A stretch of 64,000 nt of DNA, taken from Crocodylus rhombifer (Eukaryota; Chordata; Crocodylia; Crocodylidae). Under the pieces are notes generated by a model that ran no database searches, had not been told where the DNA came from, and saw nothing but the letters and a program-made list of their open reading frames with translations. Numbering within the stretch: position 1 is the first letter of the stretch; every line of letters begins with the position of its first letter. The DNA is taken from the NCBI GenBank assembly GCA_038503035.1, contig JAVSML010000973.1, forward strand, positions 248,001 through 312,000, written 5' to 3'. Below, in pieces: positions 23,774-36,081 of the stretch. A program made the translations under genes and the position numbers.

Positions 23774-24049
23774 CGGACATCTGCTGCGACGCGTGCTCGA
23801 TTAATTGAGTCTGTCAGAGCGTGTTAATTAACATGTCCCAGCAGCCTCCGTGTTGCATCTGTTCAGCATTCCCGCACTTCAAAATGGTGGTGGGGGCGCT
23901 TGAACTAAACCTCATTCAATCAGCTTTAATTCAGGCGCCCCTCCATCGGTTTGAAGTGCGGGACACTGAATATACGGGACAGAGCGGCTCTCCGAGAGCA
24001 ATTAGAGCTCCCCAGTCCTCTCCACCCTGGAGCACATGTATAGATGCCC
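23774..24049. mobile_element. Palindromic MITE with a strong central hairpin
   Basis: The whole element is an imperfect palindrome. Its centre is a hairpin at about 23871-23963: CCCGCACTTCAAA pairs perfectly with TTTGAAGTGCGGG, then GGGGGCGCTTGAA with TTCAGGCGCCCCT, with a short loop around CTCATTCAATCAG. Outer arms pair GGACATCTGCTGC...GTGCTC with GAGCACATGTATAGATGCCC and GATTAATTGAG with AGCAATTAGAGC. The same centre, more decayed, is present in 1500-1822. End type suggests a PIF/Harbinger-type MITE; exact ends and target duplication are uncertain. A hairpin of this size could also resemble a microRNA precursor. Confidence 0.7.
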
Positions 24050-27000
24050 TTTCAAGTGTTAGTAAGTCTTTACTAGAAACAGCAGACAAGTGACAAATAT
24101 TACAGCCTTATAACATCCTTTTCCAGGCAGGTGTAGAAGACCCTTACGGGTAGTACAGTGAGAAGCATCTATGACTTGCACCTTCTTAGCGTATGGTAGG
24201 TTAAGAGTGAAGGACTAAGTTGTCCAGGGAGATGCAACAAGTCTGTGATAGTTGAAATTCATTCCAAGAAGTCTGGGTTAGTGCGTTGCTCTTAACTCCA
24301 AAGCGAAAGCATCTCTATTAAATTAGGAAATTAAGCAGTATATGCACTATATTGTGGGGCCGCATTCAAAAAAGTGATGGCTGTATTTTTAGGGAAAATG
24401 TATTTAAAGAAAGGATTGTGTGCTGTCTTCAAAACTTTCTAATAACCTGAGATTTAACAGTGTTTAATGTGCTTCTTTCATTGATATGTGGCTTTTAGCC
24501 TAGTTCCATGCTTGGCTTTTTTAAAAATATTTTAGGACCTCCTGTTTCTGAGATTTTTCCAAATCTTGTGTCCCTCAGAGATAGCTGGAAACAAGTATAA
24601 CAACCCAAATTTGGATGTTATGAGAGAAGGGAAAGGAAAGAAAAGAAGGCTGCTGTTACTCTTAGAAAAGTATTTTACATCAGTGTAACAGATTCCAGTG
24701 GTTTTTAAAGCAGATTGTTTTTACAGTACTTAGATCATAAAATAAGCAATTCCATAATCTCTAAAGTCTTTTAACTGCTGTTTTACGAGAAATTAAAAGT
24801 GCAGTAAAATTATATTTAAAATTTCATTAAACTCCACATTTTCATTCAAACCACTCGTGGGTGTAGTCAGTAAGAAACACAGATGTGTTAACCAGTTTGA
24901 GGAGTACTATAACCCAATAAGTAAGTCTGCCAGAATGTGCCTATATTGGTCCCAGCGCAACTGTTTACCACCTCATTCTTGGCTACGTTTGCTGGCTTCA
25001 GAAATGTTCTCACACGGAAATCCCGTTATTCATTTAATACTGCAGCCTTCACCCACAATCTTGTGTGCATCCTCCCCTTGCTCGGGTGCAGGTTGCCAAC
25101 GTCTGTAACGTGCAAAGTTCACCGCCGGCCGCCCGATGTGCTTTTAATCTTTTGACATTGCATACTTCTATTAATTGATAATAACAGAGATTAACAAAGC
25201 ATTTTGCAGCATGAATGGAGACCAATACTAACTTCTTCCTTCCTAGCGAACCATGCAATTGCGGGACATTTAATACACTCTTTCTTGCTCCTTTTTTTGT
25301 TCTTTACATCCAGTGGAAAGGAGCTGATCTAAGGGTTTGAGCAAAACACTTCTATGAGCAAATCCCCACCTAACTGATGTCAGCTTTCTGACTGTTACAT
25401 TTGATGCAGTTTGATGAAATAAATTGGACTGTAGAGAGTTTACAGTCTATGGTTATGATGCTGCAGGTAGATGAAACGCATGAGTAAGCCAACAGAAGGG
25501 AAAAGGACAAAACACCAGTGCAACAATCATGTTTTTGCATGATAAGGGGAAGCCTTTAATTTGCCAACTGTCTAGCAATATCTGATCGTAGTATTGTGGG
25601 CTTCCTTCATTCTTCAGTTAGCTTAATAAGACTTTGTTTTCTTTAAATCTGTTCAACTTCTCCGTGTCTTTCTTCCCCAAAGATTTCTGTAAACTGATCC
25701 CTAAAAGTGAAGCTCACCCTCGCTTGAAACTCCCAAGGTGGGAGAATGCAGTTTGAATCCAAATGTTGTTGTACCAGCACTTCACCTAATAATCAGTCTG
25801 GGAGGATGTCAGCCCCATCTGTTGGGGCATTATTCCTAGGTGACAGAGAGCCAGGAAGTTGGGAACAATAAAGCAAAACAGAGAAAGTTGCTACAAAAGC
25901 AAGCACGGGTATAATGAAAGGGGACTGCTCTTGGCACCTGTGGCAAGAGGATTTCTTGTGAGCAAGAAGACCAAGGAGAAGCAAGTCCTCTCCCTTCTTA
26001 CCATCTCATCTATCAGATGTCAGCTCGGTGTGGAAAAACAACTTGGCTTCATAGGGTATTAAAAATAGTTTGCACTGAAAGTTATCTTTCTATCCAAACT
26101 TGACAACAGAGGCATTCTTGTACACGGCTATTAAATTAGGGTACCTGGAATTAGTGGGAGCAGAAACTGAATCCTTCAGCCTGTGCTGCTTTCTGATGCT
26201 TGCATTTGTTCTCCTTTTTCTTTCCCCCTGCATGAATTTGTGTCCAGCGGCATATCCCTGAATTTCTTAGTGTTGCCTTCCTTTCCCTCTTATGACCTCT
26301 CTTTTAAAGGCTATAAATGAGTAACAGTGGCAATGAAAATGATTCCATGGGTTATTAGTGCATGTAAAAGCACTGATGACTCTATTTATGAGCTATCAAA
26401 AATGTATCCATTTGTTTGTTTGTTAGGATGAAACATTTATATGGCTTTCTAAATTAGCACAGCACTTCGTAAAGCCTTATGGGCCTGGCTCGGGCAAGCC
26501 TTGGGAGCTTTGCAGACTGTCAGAGAGAGAGAGAAGTGAGTTTCTCATCAGTAGTTTCATTTCCTGCCTCACCCAGGACCCCTTGCTTGGCTCCCATCAT
26601 GCAATTCTTGACCTTGCCTCTTCCAACTTCCATCTGCCTAGTAATCATTTTCTCTCTCCTTTGCCTTTATATTTACATGCATGAGCTAGTCTCTTCTGTC
26701 GCCCCTATGTAAGCAGTATCGTCTACACCACTGCTGTTTTTCCATCTTTGTTCAAATCCTCATTCTTCCCCCTCTTCCTCCTGCAGTAGATAATCATTAC
26801 AGAAACTCATTCAGGTCTTCCTAATATTTAGCACCTGAATTGGTGAGTTCCACTGCTTGTCTTCCTTTCTGGGTTTTGCAAAGCAACCGCTGGACATTTC
26901 TTAACTTTGTTGTCTGTAAAGTGGCTGCATGTCAACTTTCACTTGCTGACAGACCAGCCTTTGTCATGCAACTTTTTCACGACCTGCAAATAAACTCATT

Positions 27001-27899
27001 TCTTCTGCTTTAAAATGCCTGCCAATCTAGCAGGGAGTTGCTCACTATTGCTGCAGATGCAATTCAGAGCCCTTGGCATCAGAAAGCAAAGGCACACCTT
27101 TACAACACTTAGTAGGTTTATTCTTGAAGATGCAACTAGATGCAGATTCTCTTTTTGTTCTGGGGTGTGAGAGGAAGGGATGTTTTTTATTGACTCTGAT
27201 CCAGTTTGTGTATATTGAATTCCCTAAAATTCGAAATATTGGATGAAACATTGAACATTTTAGCTGTTGCAGAGAGAATTTTTTCAAAATGTTGGATTGG
27301 AAAGCTGTCAAGAAAAATTAAAGGTCAGTAATAAAATTGTGAAGAGGGATGTTCATACATCTGGCAGAATTTCCAGATGCCTATTCTGCAGGCCCCTGAT
27401 CAACCTTTCCATCATGGCTCCTTACCTCTTTTTTTCCTGAGGGTCCCCAGGTCTCAAAAGTTTTGCATTTTGCCCTGACTGTACTGCTCTAGTTGCTTCA
27501 GTGGCCCAGAAAATCTTGGAGGCCTCTGTCATTAGTAATCTGCTCAGAGCCTGCTTTAAGGAGAAAGCATTTTAAGATGGGTATATTCAATTTCCTTAGA
27601 GATGACAGTTTGGTCTCCAGTTCCCCCAAAAGCCAGGACATGACTTGCTCTTGGTGTGGGAACATTAGTCCCTGTTCTGGTGATTGTACTGGGGAACATG
27701 GTGCTTGTGACTTGTTGGGCACTCGGAAGAGCAAAACATCACAAAGAAACATCAGCCATTTAAGAACACCATGGAAAGGAGACACCAGATCTCGTCACAG
27801 AAGCCAAATCCCAACTGTCCTACATGGAGGTCAGTCTTCTCCCCAAGAAAACGGCCCTGTCTACCACAGGCTTCGCAGCAAACTCAACTGGGCAGATGC

Positions 27900-28390
27900 T
27901 CCTTGGACATCTTTCATCCAGGTGCCAGCAAGTGGGATGTTCCAGTTATTGTCGGGAACCCTCATCAGGCAGCCCAGCTGGAGTTAATTGCTCAAGTAGC
28001 CGCACCTGTGTTGTCTCTGGCTAATGAGCCCTGCCTCATTTAATGACCTGGCTCCTGGGAGTGCTGCATATCCATTTAGTCCCAGCCGTGGCAGCCGACT
28101 CCTAGGCCAGCCAGCCGTTCTGACCCAAGTCTGGTCTGGCAAGCTTCCTGGTCCCCGTGCCTGATGGCTTTCCTGGTTCCTGACCCCAGTTTGGTTCTGA
28201 TCTCAGACTTTGATCTTGAACTTGGTAACTTGGCATCTGATTCCTGGACCAAGCCGTTGCCCTGTGTTTTGGAGCCTGCCCCTGGATTTCTTTCCAGACC
28301 TGGTAATTTGCCTCCTCACCTCTGACCCAACTCCTGTCCCCTGCGTTCCCTCAGCCATTAGGACGGACCACCTAGGTCCCTAACAGTTAC
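27900..28390. repeat. Degenerate CTGAC/TTGGTT-rich block, possibly LTR-derived
   Basis: From about 28100 the sequence repeats short variants of CCTGACC, CTTGGT, GGTTCTGA and CCTGGT with no fixed period. Upstream (27960-28045) are CAGCTGGAGTTAATTGCTCA and GCCCTGCCTCATTTAATG. Such text recalls LTR or minisatellite-like reptile repeats, but I cannot name a family. No inverted repeats or coding frame are visible. Confidence 0.3.
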
Positions 28391-29452
28391 TGCATATGCT
28401 CCCATCCAAAATGTTCACTAGCAGTTCTGAGATGCAGAGGCGAAGAGGGACTCTTGCATTTGTTGCCCAAATGTCTGCTTTGGACCTGTTGGCCTCAGAT
28501 CACCAGAGCCCTCCGTGAGCAGCACGCGTTATGTTTGTGGGCACACTGTGGAGTCTGAAACTCCTATCCGATACTCAGCAGAGTTGCTGTCTGGGCTGGA
28601 AGACCTCATTTCTACTACTCCTTTGCTTCCAGGTGTGCCAACTTTATCCTTGTTCCGGCTTCCTTATTATAAATACCTACCCAGCTATTCCTCCCCTCCT
28701 AGCGTTTTCCCAGCCAGATGAACTTGCTTCTCTCCTGTGTACAATTTCTTTAATTTTTATCCTATTTCCTCCAACTCCTCATGGCTGATTCCTTTTCCTG
28801 CTACCTCTTGCTTCCTTCGCGCCCAGTGACTCACAGTATGGAGCTGGCTGAAGAGGGAGGGATGCTTCTCCTTCCATTATTATTTGAATCCAGACTTCTA
28901 AGCTTCTCAGATTAAGCTACCTCTCTCTCCTCCAAAACAGGAAAACTGCCCTTCCTTATTCCTGTTGGGACCCAGAGGCCTTTGGGGCCTGGGTTTGGGG
29001 GTTTTTGTGTTTTTGTTTTTAACTCTGCTGCTTAGCATAGTCCCCATACCTGGCAAAAAGACCCGTAGCAGCATTGGATGTAACATTCCCAAAGCAGGGG
29101 AGAGGGAGATCTTGGGTGGCTCAAATTGGAAACCCTACTTTGGTGCCACCACGTGAACCTCCCAGCTGGGCATTCAGAGAACCCTCCTCTTCGTTCATGT
29201 TTTCTGCACAGCCACCTCTTCCTTCAGCCCTACCAATGTGTTTCTGCACTTGAAACAATGCAAAACGTGTAGCAGTGAAGTGCAAATATATATCTGCTTT
29301 GCAAAACTGGCAGGAAAGTTTGCCAGCCTCGGTGCAAAATCTCCTCCCTCACTTACAATAAAGAAAAAATGTCTGAATTGAACAGTCTGGGGAAATGGGA
29401 ATACTAGGAGTTTGCAAGTGGTGGGGTGTTACTATATATAAAATTTAATTGA

Positions 29453-29473
29453 CTGTGTGTGTGTGTGTGTGTG
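29453..29473. repeat. (TG)n microsatellite
   Basis: About ten TG units within an AT-rich stretch. Confidence 0.92.
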
Positions 29474-31278
29474 ACTATACCTACCCCGACACACACTATA
29501 CTTCATAACATATGCGTGTCTATACATACATGTGTTCACACGTTTATTATGCAAGTGTATATATAGAGACACTTAAATTCTGTGGGAATCGAGATTGACA
29601 GATGGGGTGGGATGAGGAGAGAGTGTATGTAAAATATTTATATGAGAGTTTACAAGAATGTTCGTTGAAAGTTTTATTGCTAGCTACTTTTTATTCAGTG
29701 GATATAATCCATGAGTGAATATTGGATTTTATCATTAACGTATACCAATATATTCCTTATCAACTCGCCCACACCGTTGCATAGTCTTCGTGTGGCACAT
29801 ACATTAGAAAAGCCTTCCCATTAAAATAGATAGTTTTAGAAATAAAGTAGCCAGCTGTGTTTACTTTTAACTTCTCAATATAGAGGAGAGTCTGCCTATA
29901 CTTGCTGTGTACCGGGTCTGGAAAAAAAAAATCCGTCATTCTGTGTAATTAATTTACAGTGGATGCTTTTTTCCCTTGTTTGTTTGAACTCTTTATTCTT
30001 TGTTCATTGTAAAGGGCTTAACGGTTCCTGTCCCTCGATTCTTTCATCGGTGAAATGTTTTGGAAGAGAGGTTAGAGTCCCTCTGTAACTTGCCCTGGGT
30101 GGCCCTAGCCTGTAGGCCTTGCAAAGACATTACTTTTTTGGCCTGAACACAAGTCTCTCAAACCTTTAGCCTGGCTAAATGCTTTGTACAAACAGCCGCA
30201 TACTGATCTGCTCTATTCTCTGGTGATTTTCTGCTCAAGGGGCTGTACTGTAGGTGGCTTGCTCTATCTCGCCACCGGTCTTGGTAGTGGAGAAAGTACA
30301 ATAAACGAATCTGACAGTGCCGAGGCCACCACCACGCTTGGTTGTTCCGAGAAAATTATACTGAAATCTGATTGAGGAGATTAAAACCAAGAAGAACTGG
30401 CTGTGTCTTTCCCCCCAAAGTTGTTCTTTTTTTTTCTTCTCTTTTCTTTTTCTATCTTTTTTCTTTTTAAGGACTTTGTGCGTTTCCTCTTCTCAAATAA
30501 GTCTGCAGCATTAGTATGTAAAATGTGACCTACGATTACCAAAGGCACTGCCGCCCCATGTAGTAACGGTGGTGAAACACCCGGTTCATTCTTGCTCCGG
30601 TCCCTGGAAGTCAGTTTACACGGTACCCGTTCTTCCATTGCATAAGCAATATTATTGATTTCATGTGTGTGGCCATACGAATAGTCACAGCCATGATGAT
30701 CTCCTAGGCCATTGCACTTCTGGGACATCAGGCTGCACTATTAGTGTAAGGTATGCCCCTTAGCATTGCTTTATGATAGCAACCGTGTAAACCAGTCTAC
30801 GCTACAGGGGTTGCCAACAAAGGGAATGTTTCTTACAGTAGTGCTATTGCATAGTTTTCTCCTGCCTGTTCGGATAGCATAATAGAAATCATACCCATGC
30901 ATGATTTCTTGGATTTCCACAAATCCTAGAGATCATACCCATGTGACAGCTGTTTCATTGAACTCTTATACCCCTTTAAAGATAGTCATAATAAGCTTCT
31001 TAAATGAATCCAGCTAGAGCCGAGAGTGCTTACCTGAATTACCACGGGGCATTGTGAAGTGTCCCTGAATAAGAGTGATGACATTTTCAGATCTGATGAA
31101 GATCATTCTCTGATAGTAAAGCACGAGTAGTTGATATCCATGGATTTGTGCCAGTTGCAAATTTTCTAATTGAATGTACAGTTCTTGCTTAGTTTCTAGC
31201 AACTGTTGAACTTCAAAATCCAATTTCTTTCGAAGGAGGAGGCAGGGTAGATTTGTACCTTTTGTAGACAAAGTACAG

Positions 31279-31302
31279 CAGAGAGAGAGAGAGAGAGAGT
31301 GT
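31279..31302. repeat. (GA)n microsatellite
   Basis: About ten GA units followed by GTGTGAG. Confidence 0.92.
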
Positions 31303-34165
31303 GAGCTTTCGTGACTTGGTGCTCACATTTTTTGAATGCTGGCTCAGCTATAGTTGCATCACAAATTTCCTCTTGTCCAGAATGGGGGATAACATACCCT
31401 CGGCTTGCTCAGGACCCTTTCCTTTTCATATTCATTGTAGGTGATGCATAGGATTTTTAGATAATTCCCTCTGTGATGATATTTCTTCACATATGCATGG
31501 GAAACCAGAAGGCTTTTTCCTATATCTTAGATTTTTGTCGTAGCTGGATATTTGATCAATGTTTTTAGGCTTGTTTGGGTTTGGGGTTCACAAGAGCGTG
31601 CCCAGGTGCTGCAGCGCTGATCATAGGACAGATTTGCAAGGGTGAAATTTGCCTATTGCAAAAAGGCCTATGCATTGCTTCTCCCCACCTCTGGATGTTG
31701 TGTCTGCCATTTGCACATGGATAAATTTTACTCTGTTAAATACATTAATGTTTTTAAAGTGCGTTAGAATATTGTTTTAGAAATAATTATTAACAAAGAA
31801 TCAATTTAAATTATTTATTAGGATAAATTTAGCTTTCTTTGGGGCAGTTTGTAGCCCCTGCATGGCAGCACTGCTCAGAAAAAGTGAACGAAAACCCAGC
31901 AGCTTATTTTCAGTTGAAATTGCAAGTTGTATATAAGTAATCAAGAGCCTTCTTCAAGCTGGGATGCTAAATTAAAAGCTTTCAGATTTATATTTAGGTA
32001 CTATCAAAGACCAACCTTTTGCTGCCAGGCAGCTTAAATGATGTCATTTAAATTTAGATTAAAAAAATAAAAACAATATTGTGTTAAATTATCTGGGTTT
32101 CTATCAGTAGCATAAGTAAGGAAATTTGATTTGGTTTACATGTCTGTTAACCTGAGTGTCTGAGTAAATTCGATAACAAAGGAACTTGGTTTAATTTTCC
32201 AAAAGAAAATATTTTATTCCCTTACCATACCACAGTAACAGTTGCTTAAGGAAGGATTGACAGAGATAATTATTAATTCCAGAACTCTCTTCTTTTTTGG
32301 TGTTTTTAAAACATTGAAAAGTAATATGAGACACCTGACCACCAGCTGTCATCCTTTTTTTTTTAAAGATATACTCTCCATTTTTTTAGGATATGCTCCC
32401 TCCAAAATTTTACTGTAAAGATCAGGGAACCAATAGGCAACTTCTGTGTTCATGCCAGAAACCACAGAATTTGGCCAAAGTGCAGTATCCTGAGCATCTC
32501 ATTTATACACATGTTGCCCTACCAGCATGCGGCACTTCTCATATGATTAAGGCAAATAATGGAGGGAGACTTTCAAGGGAAAGGGCCTGCAAAGGGAAGT
32601 TGTAAGCACTAAGGGCTTTGTAGTAAACCCTGCATAAACCCTTGGGGCTTTCTCCAGTAATGAACACAGGACTGGGGAGGGCTTTTGGGGCCACCATGTC
32701 CAGTCCTCTGCATTTACAGGCAGTCCTTAACCATAGGAGTCCTCGAAATTGCCACTTTGACCCCTTGCCTGCTGCTACAAGGAACCGAATCTGAAGATGC
32801 AGATAGGAATTAAAAGCTTGTTCTGCTCGCTCAGCATCTTCCTTCCCAGGGGCACGAGTGTGGTACTGGGGACATTGGCCCAAGTGCCAGTGCATGATAT
32901 ATAACTGGCCTGAAGAGACTCATAGATACTGGGCTTTGGGATGATTTTGCTTAAAACATGAGACTCAGAGTATTTTCTTCGTTCTTCCCCTCTTTTTCTC
33001 AATTATGACACCAAATAAACATCGGCTCTTAGAAATGAGCTGTCCATGAGTTGGACGTGCCGTAAACCAACGGACGCAATGAAACGCCGCTCTAGCTGTG
33101 ATGGCCTCTTGGTGCATGGTCTTTCCGAGTGACTTTTCAAGGACCGCATCCTCCTGGCTATGATGGGGTTGAGTTGAGATTGGCACTCTGGGCCATTACC
33201 GCCATGCCCAAATGAAGCCCTGATTTTATATCAATATTGAACACTTGGCTTGATGAAGTTGGGGGAGTTCAGATGGTTGCAAGCATGACTTCTACACGCA
33301 CGCTCAGCAGAGCGAAATATGGTTATTAGCTGCTTCATGGCAGTTTTCAACTGAGCTGTTAAATGGCCGCAGCCAAGGTTCGCTACACTGAGATCATAAT
33401 GCACGGTCCCTGTTGCCGGTTTTCGGCTTGAGTTTAAACAATACGTTGGAAGAAAAATAAACAAAGTGCGTATGAAATTGGGGCCAGATTACACCAGAAA
33501 GAGGCAAGCGCGGCCTTGGAAATGTTCTCTTTGCTTTATGAGTCAACGTTATTCAGATGTCAAACGTCCTCATCCAAAATGAATAAATAAACCACATAAT
33601 CGGAGCGATTCTTCCCATTTTGGGGGCTCGTATACTGGCAGTAGTGCACCATACCAGATAACGCAGATAATCTGCCGCAGAATAATTAATGATGCGGCTG
33701 GGCATATTTTTTTGATGAATGCTTATGGAACCTGGTGACAGGCGTGAAATTAGAAAATTCCTTCAGCGCCCTAAAATATAAATAGCTTTCGGAACTGAAA
33801 AGAGTTTCACAGCTGAAGATTTTGTGTTGAGAGGAAAAACTTTTCAACCCCCACCCCCTCTTTCTTCTTTGCAAGTTGTTTGTCCATTCACAAAACAAAT
33901 ACTCTGAAGCCCAGTGCGGCTCATGGGAATAAATTTCAGGTCGAATTAGTACAGTTTCCTTGCTGTCAGGACGGTGGAATTAATGGTGTTTTGATGACAC
34001 GAATTTTGAAGGGCGAACAAAGAAGCTGAAGGGAGGGAGACATGACTCCTTAGAAGCGCGGTCCTCCTCTCCCCCAGTCTCTCTTGTCTTCCTTGTCATC
34101 CGTCTGCCAATCTCCCTGTCCATGGTTAGTTAAAGGCGCTTTTTATCCTCTTTTCTTTCCCACAG

Positions 34166-34239
34166 AGTTTGCCAGATCCGGGCCAGTGCCTGGGTTCCAA
34201 GGGGACACGCTGCAGTTGGCCTTCATCGACTTGAGACAA
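34166..34239 (+). CDS. EXOC6B: EXOC6B internal coding exon (Sec15 C-terminal domain, second of two)
   Basis: This 74-nt exon supplies the last two bases of a split Gln codon and then 24 residues, FARSGPVPGF followed by QGDTLQLAFIDLRQ. It follows the exon ending at 18608 directly: the spliced protein reads ECEQFARSGPVPGF without interruption. The acceptor is TTTCTTTCCCACAG ending at 34165, and the donor is a consensus GTAAGT at 34240. The exon ends in phase 0. FARSGPVPGF favours EXOC6B over EXOC6, which has FASSEPVPGF. In the known protein the next residues begin LLDLF and run to the C-terminus, probably in a single last exon; I could not find that sequence in the remaining 29.7 kb, so the gene should continue beyond the window. 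This segment lies in the C-terminal helical bundle and has no catalytic residues. Confidence 0.93.
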
Positions 34240-35979
34240 GTAAGTCTTTGTGTTTTTGTTTTTTGTTTTTCTTTTAAGATGTGTGACTGAAGACCATCAG
34301 GTCTTAAGGAAAAGGGAGGGGAGGGGAAACGGCATTTGGGGATTCACGCCAGAGACCTATATTCTCCCTTCCCCCCCGCTCGAGGCCACCTCCTTGCTTT
34401 AGCTATCTGGGGTCCTTGGGATGGCGGAGGTGAAAAGGGCCGATGGCGTGCGAGGGAGGTAGAAAGACGCGAGTGACCCTAGGCGATGGCCAATTGTGCT
34501 GCCGTTGGCTTCTGTAGACATGGCAAAAAAGATAGCTCTGAGGCTCTCCAAGCTGACACTAAGCAGGTGTTGCTAACAGAGAAAGCAGTGATGCAGAGAC
34601 CGCCTGCGTGGAACACTTTTGTTCGCAGATAATGCCCGGAGAAGCATTTCAGGAGGGCGAAGGAATTTGCATTCTGGGTTGTGCGGGGAGGGTCTATGTG
34701 TCTGTCTTTTTTTTCTTTTTCTCTTTATTCCCTGCCCCCCTCCCTGACTCCCTCTTTCACAGACAGTCCCCAGCCATGAATGACTAAGTGGCTGTTTATG
34801 ACGATGATTACAAAAGGCTCCGCCCACTGATGCCTGCCTCCCGAGGGACCCCGCTATAGCCGTGTTGACCATAGCGGGTACCGAGGCACTGCTAGGGCTT
34901 GGCAGACCGATTTAGGGGAAAGGCCCATTCTAGCAAGCCATTTGTTCTGGATAGAAATGGGCATTATTGATATACCAGGCAGGGGGAAAAAAGTAAGCTG
35001 GGCCTGTCATCTCTTGGCACCGAAGATGGATGGGGTTGGATAGAAAGTCTGAATGAAGTAAGACTCGATGACTGATGCTTCTCTCCTATTAAAACAATCT
35101 TTTTTTGTCTGTTTAGACCCCTCTTCTTTGTGTGTCCTGCCATAATGATGCAGTGCCTCTTGTTGTCAGGGTTGATGTAGCTTGCATTCTGAAAATGTTC
35201 GAACGCACGGGTTATTTCTTACATCTGCATAATCCCTTCGATCTATGATCTCGCCACCGTGACTCTGATTCATGCTGGAACAGCTTTTCCCTCATAATGG
35301 GTTTGAGACTCTTCTCCAACTTGGATTGATGCTTGGTGCAGTTTGTCCTCCTGCGATTTCTTGTGCAAAGCTGCATTAGATTCCATAATAATAATGATAA
35401 TAGTAATAGGACTTCATGAACTCATTTACGCTTCAAAGTTCAGTTCTTTGTGGTTCCCGGGCCTGTTCAATAAGGTACTTGGGCATGCCATGAAATGTAA
35501 AGTCCATTTGCAAAATGGTCGTAGATGCTACACAGAATAGAAATGCATTGCCATTCCTATATCTGATACTTTTATCTAGATATGGCATTTTGGCAGTGTG
35601 GAGCTGTCTTTAAAGTGTGCATGACCCTGATGTATTAGGAAATCTAGAGGGTTTGGTCCTTCTCCAGATGTGTAAGGATGAATAAGGGGTTTTTTGCAGA
35701 GGGAGGTTGTGGCATTTCCAAAGAATGAAATGCCTTCAAAATGTTTCTCAGAGGTTTAGTGTTAGCTGCAAGCCAGTGCATGTGAAAGGTTAATATGGTT
35801 CCTAAGGATAAAATGCAGGCCACTGAATCCAATCTGAACCAGGAGGTAGCTAAAGGATGGTCTTCTCAGCGTTTCTGCTCCTTCATGACTAAGAAAACTG
35901 ATGTAGAGGAGAGTACTTAGGTTTGTTGTCTGAGTTCCTGTTCCAAGGTGTATGCCCAATATTTTTTTCATGTATGGTA

Positions 35980-36081
35980 GTACTGGGATGATGATGTAGT
36001 TGGGGATGGTCCTGCATTGCAGGGGGTTGAACTAAACATGACCTTCTGAGGTCCTTTCCAATCCTCATTTTCTATGATTCT
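35980..36081 (+). mobile_element. CR1 3' tail, sense
   Basis: GGGATGATGATGTAGTTGGG is followed by GGGGGTTGAACTAAACATG, TTCTGAGGTCCTTTCCAATC and CATTTTCTATGATTC, the standard CR1 3' tail. Only about 100 bp are present, a typical heavily 5'-truncated insertion. Similar tails are at 22690-22790 and 42808-42912. Confidence 0.8.

Larger units (their letters stand above)
18609..34165 (+). other. EXOC6B intron, complete (15,557 bp)
   Basis: This intron is bounded by GTAAGG at its 5' end and CCCACAG at its 3' end, and separates the two recognised exons. It contains a hAT MITE (19405-19627), a sense CR1 3' fragment (22163-22790), a palindromic MITE (23774-24049), a short repeat motif near 21700, a degenerate repeated block (27900-28390) and simple repeats. 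In 18609-19396, 19636-21690, 21745-22160, 22791-23770, 24050-27890 and 28391-34165 I recognise no gene and no repeat family. Parts of 20400-21650 and 33200-33980 look non-repetitive and may hold regulatory sequence (see findings). Confidence 0.85.

Noticed and set aside
27493..27987. 164-codon frame on the + strand
   Set aside because: No recognisable domain, no flanking splice signals in a consistent frame and low-complexity composition; treated as chance within the intron.
32716..32760. TACAGGCAGTCCTTAACC, similar to the Tigger-like ends at 38759 and 39320
   Set aside because: No second end or TA-bounded partner is visible nearby, so a solo remnant cannot be separated from chance.
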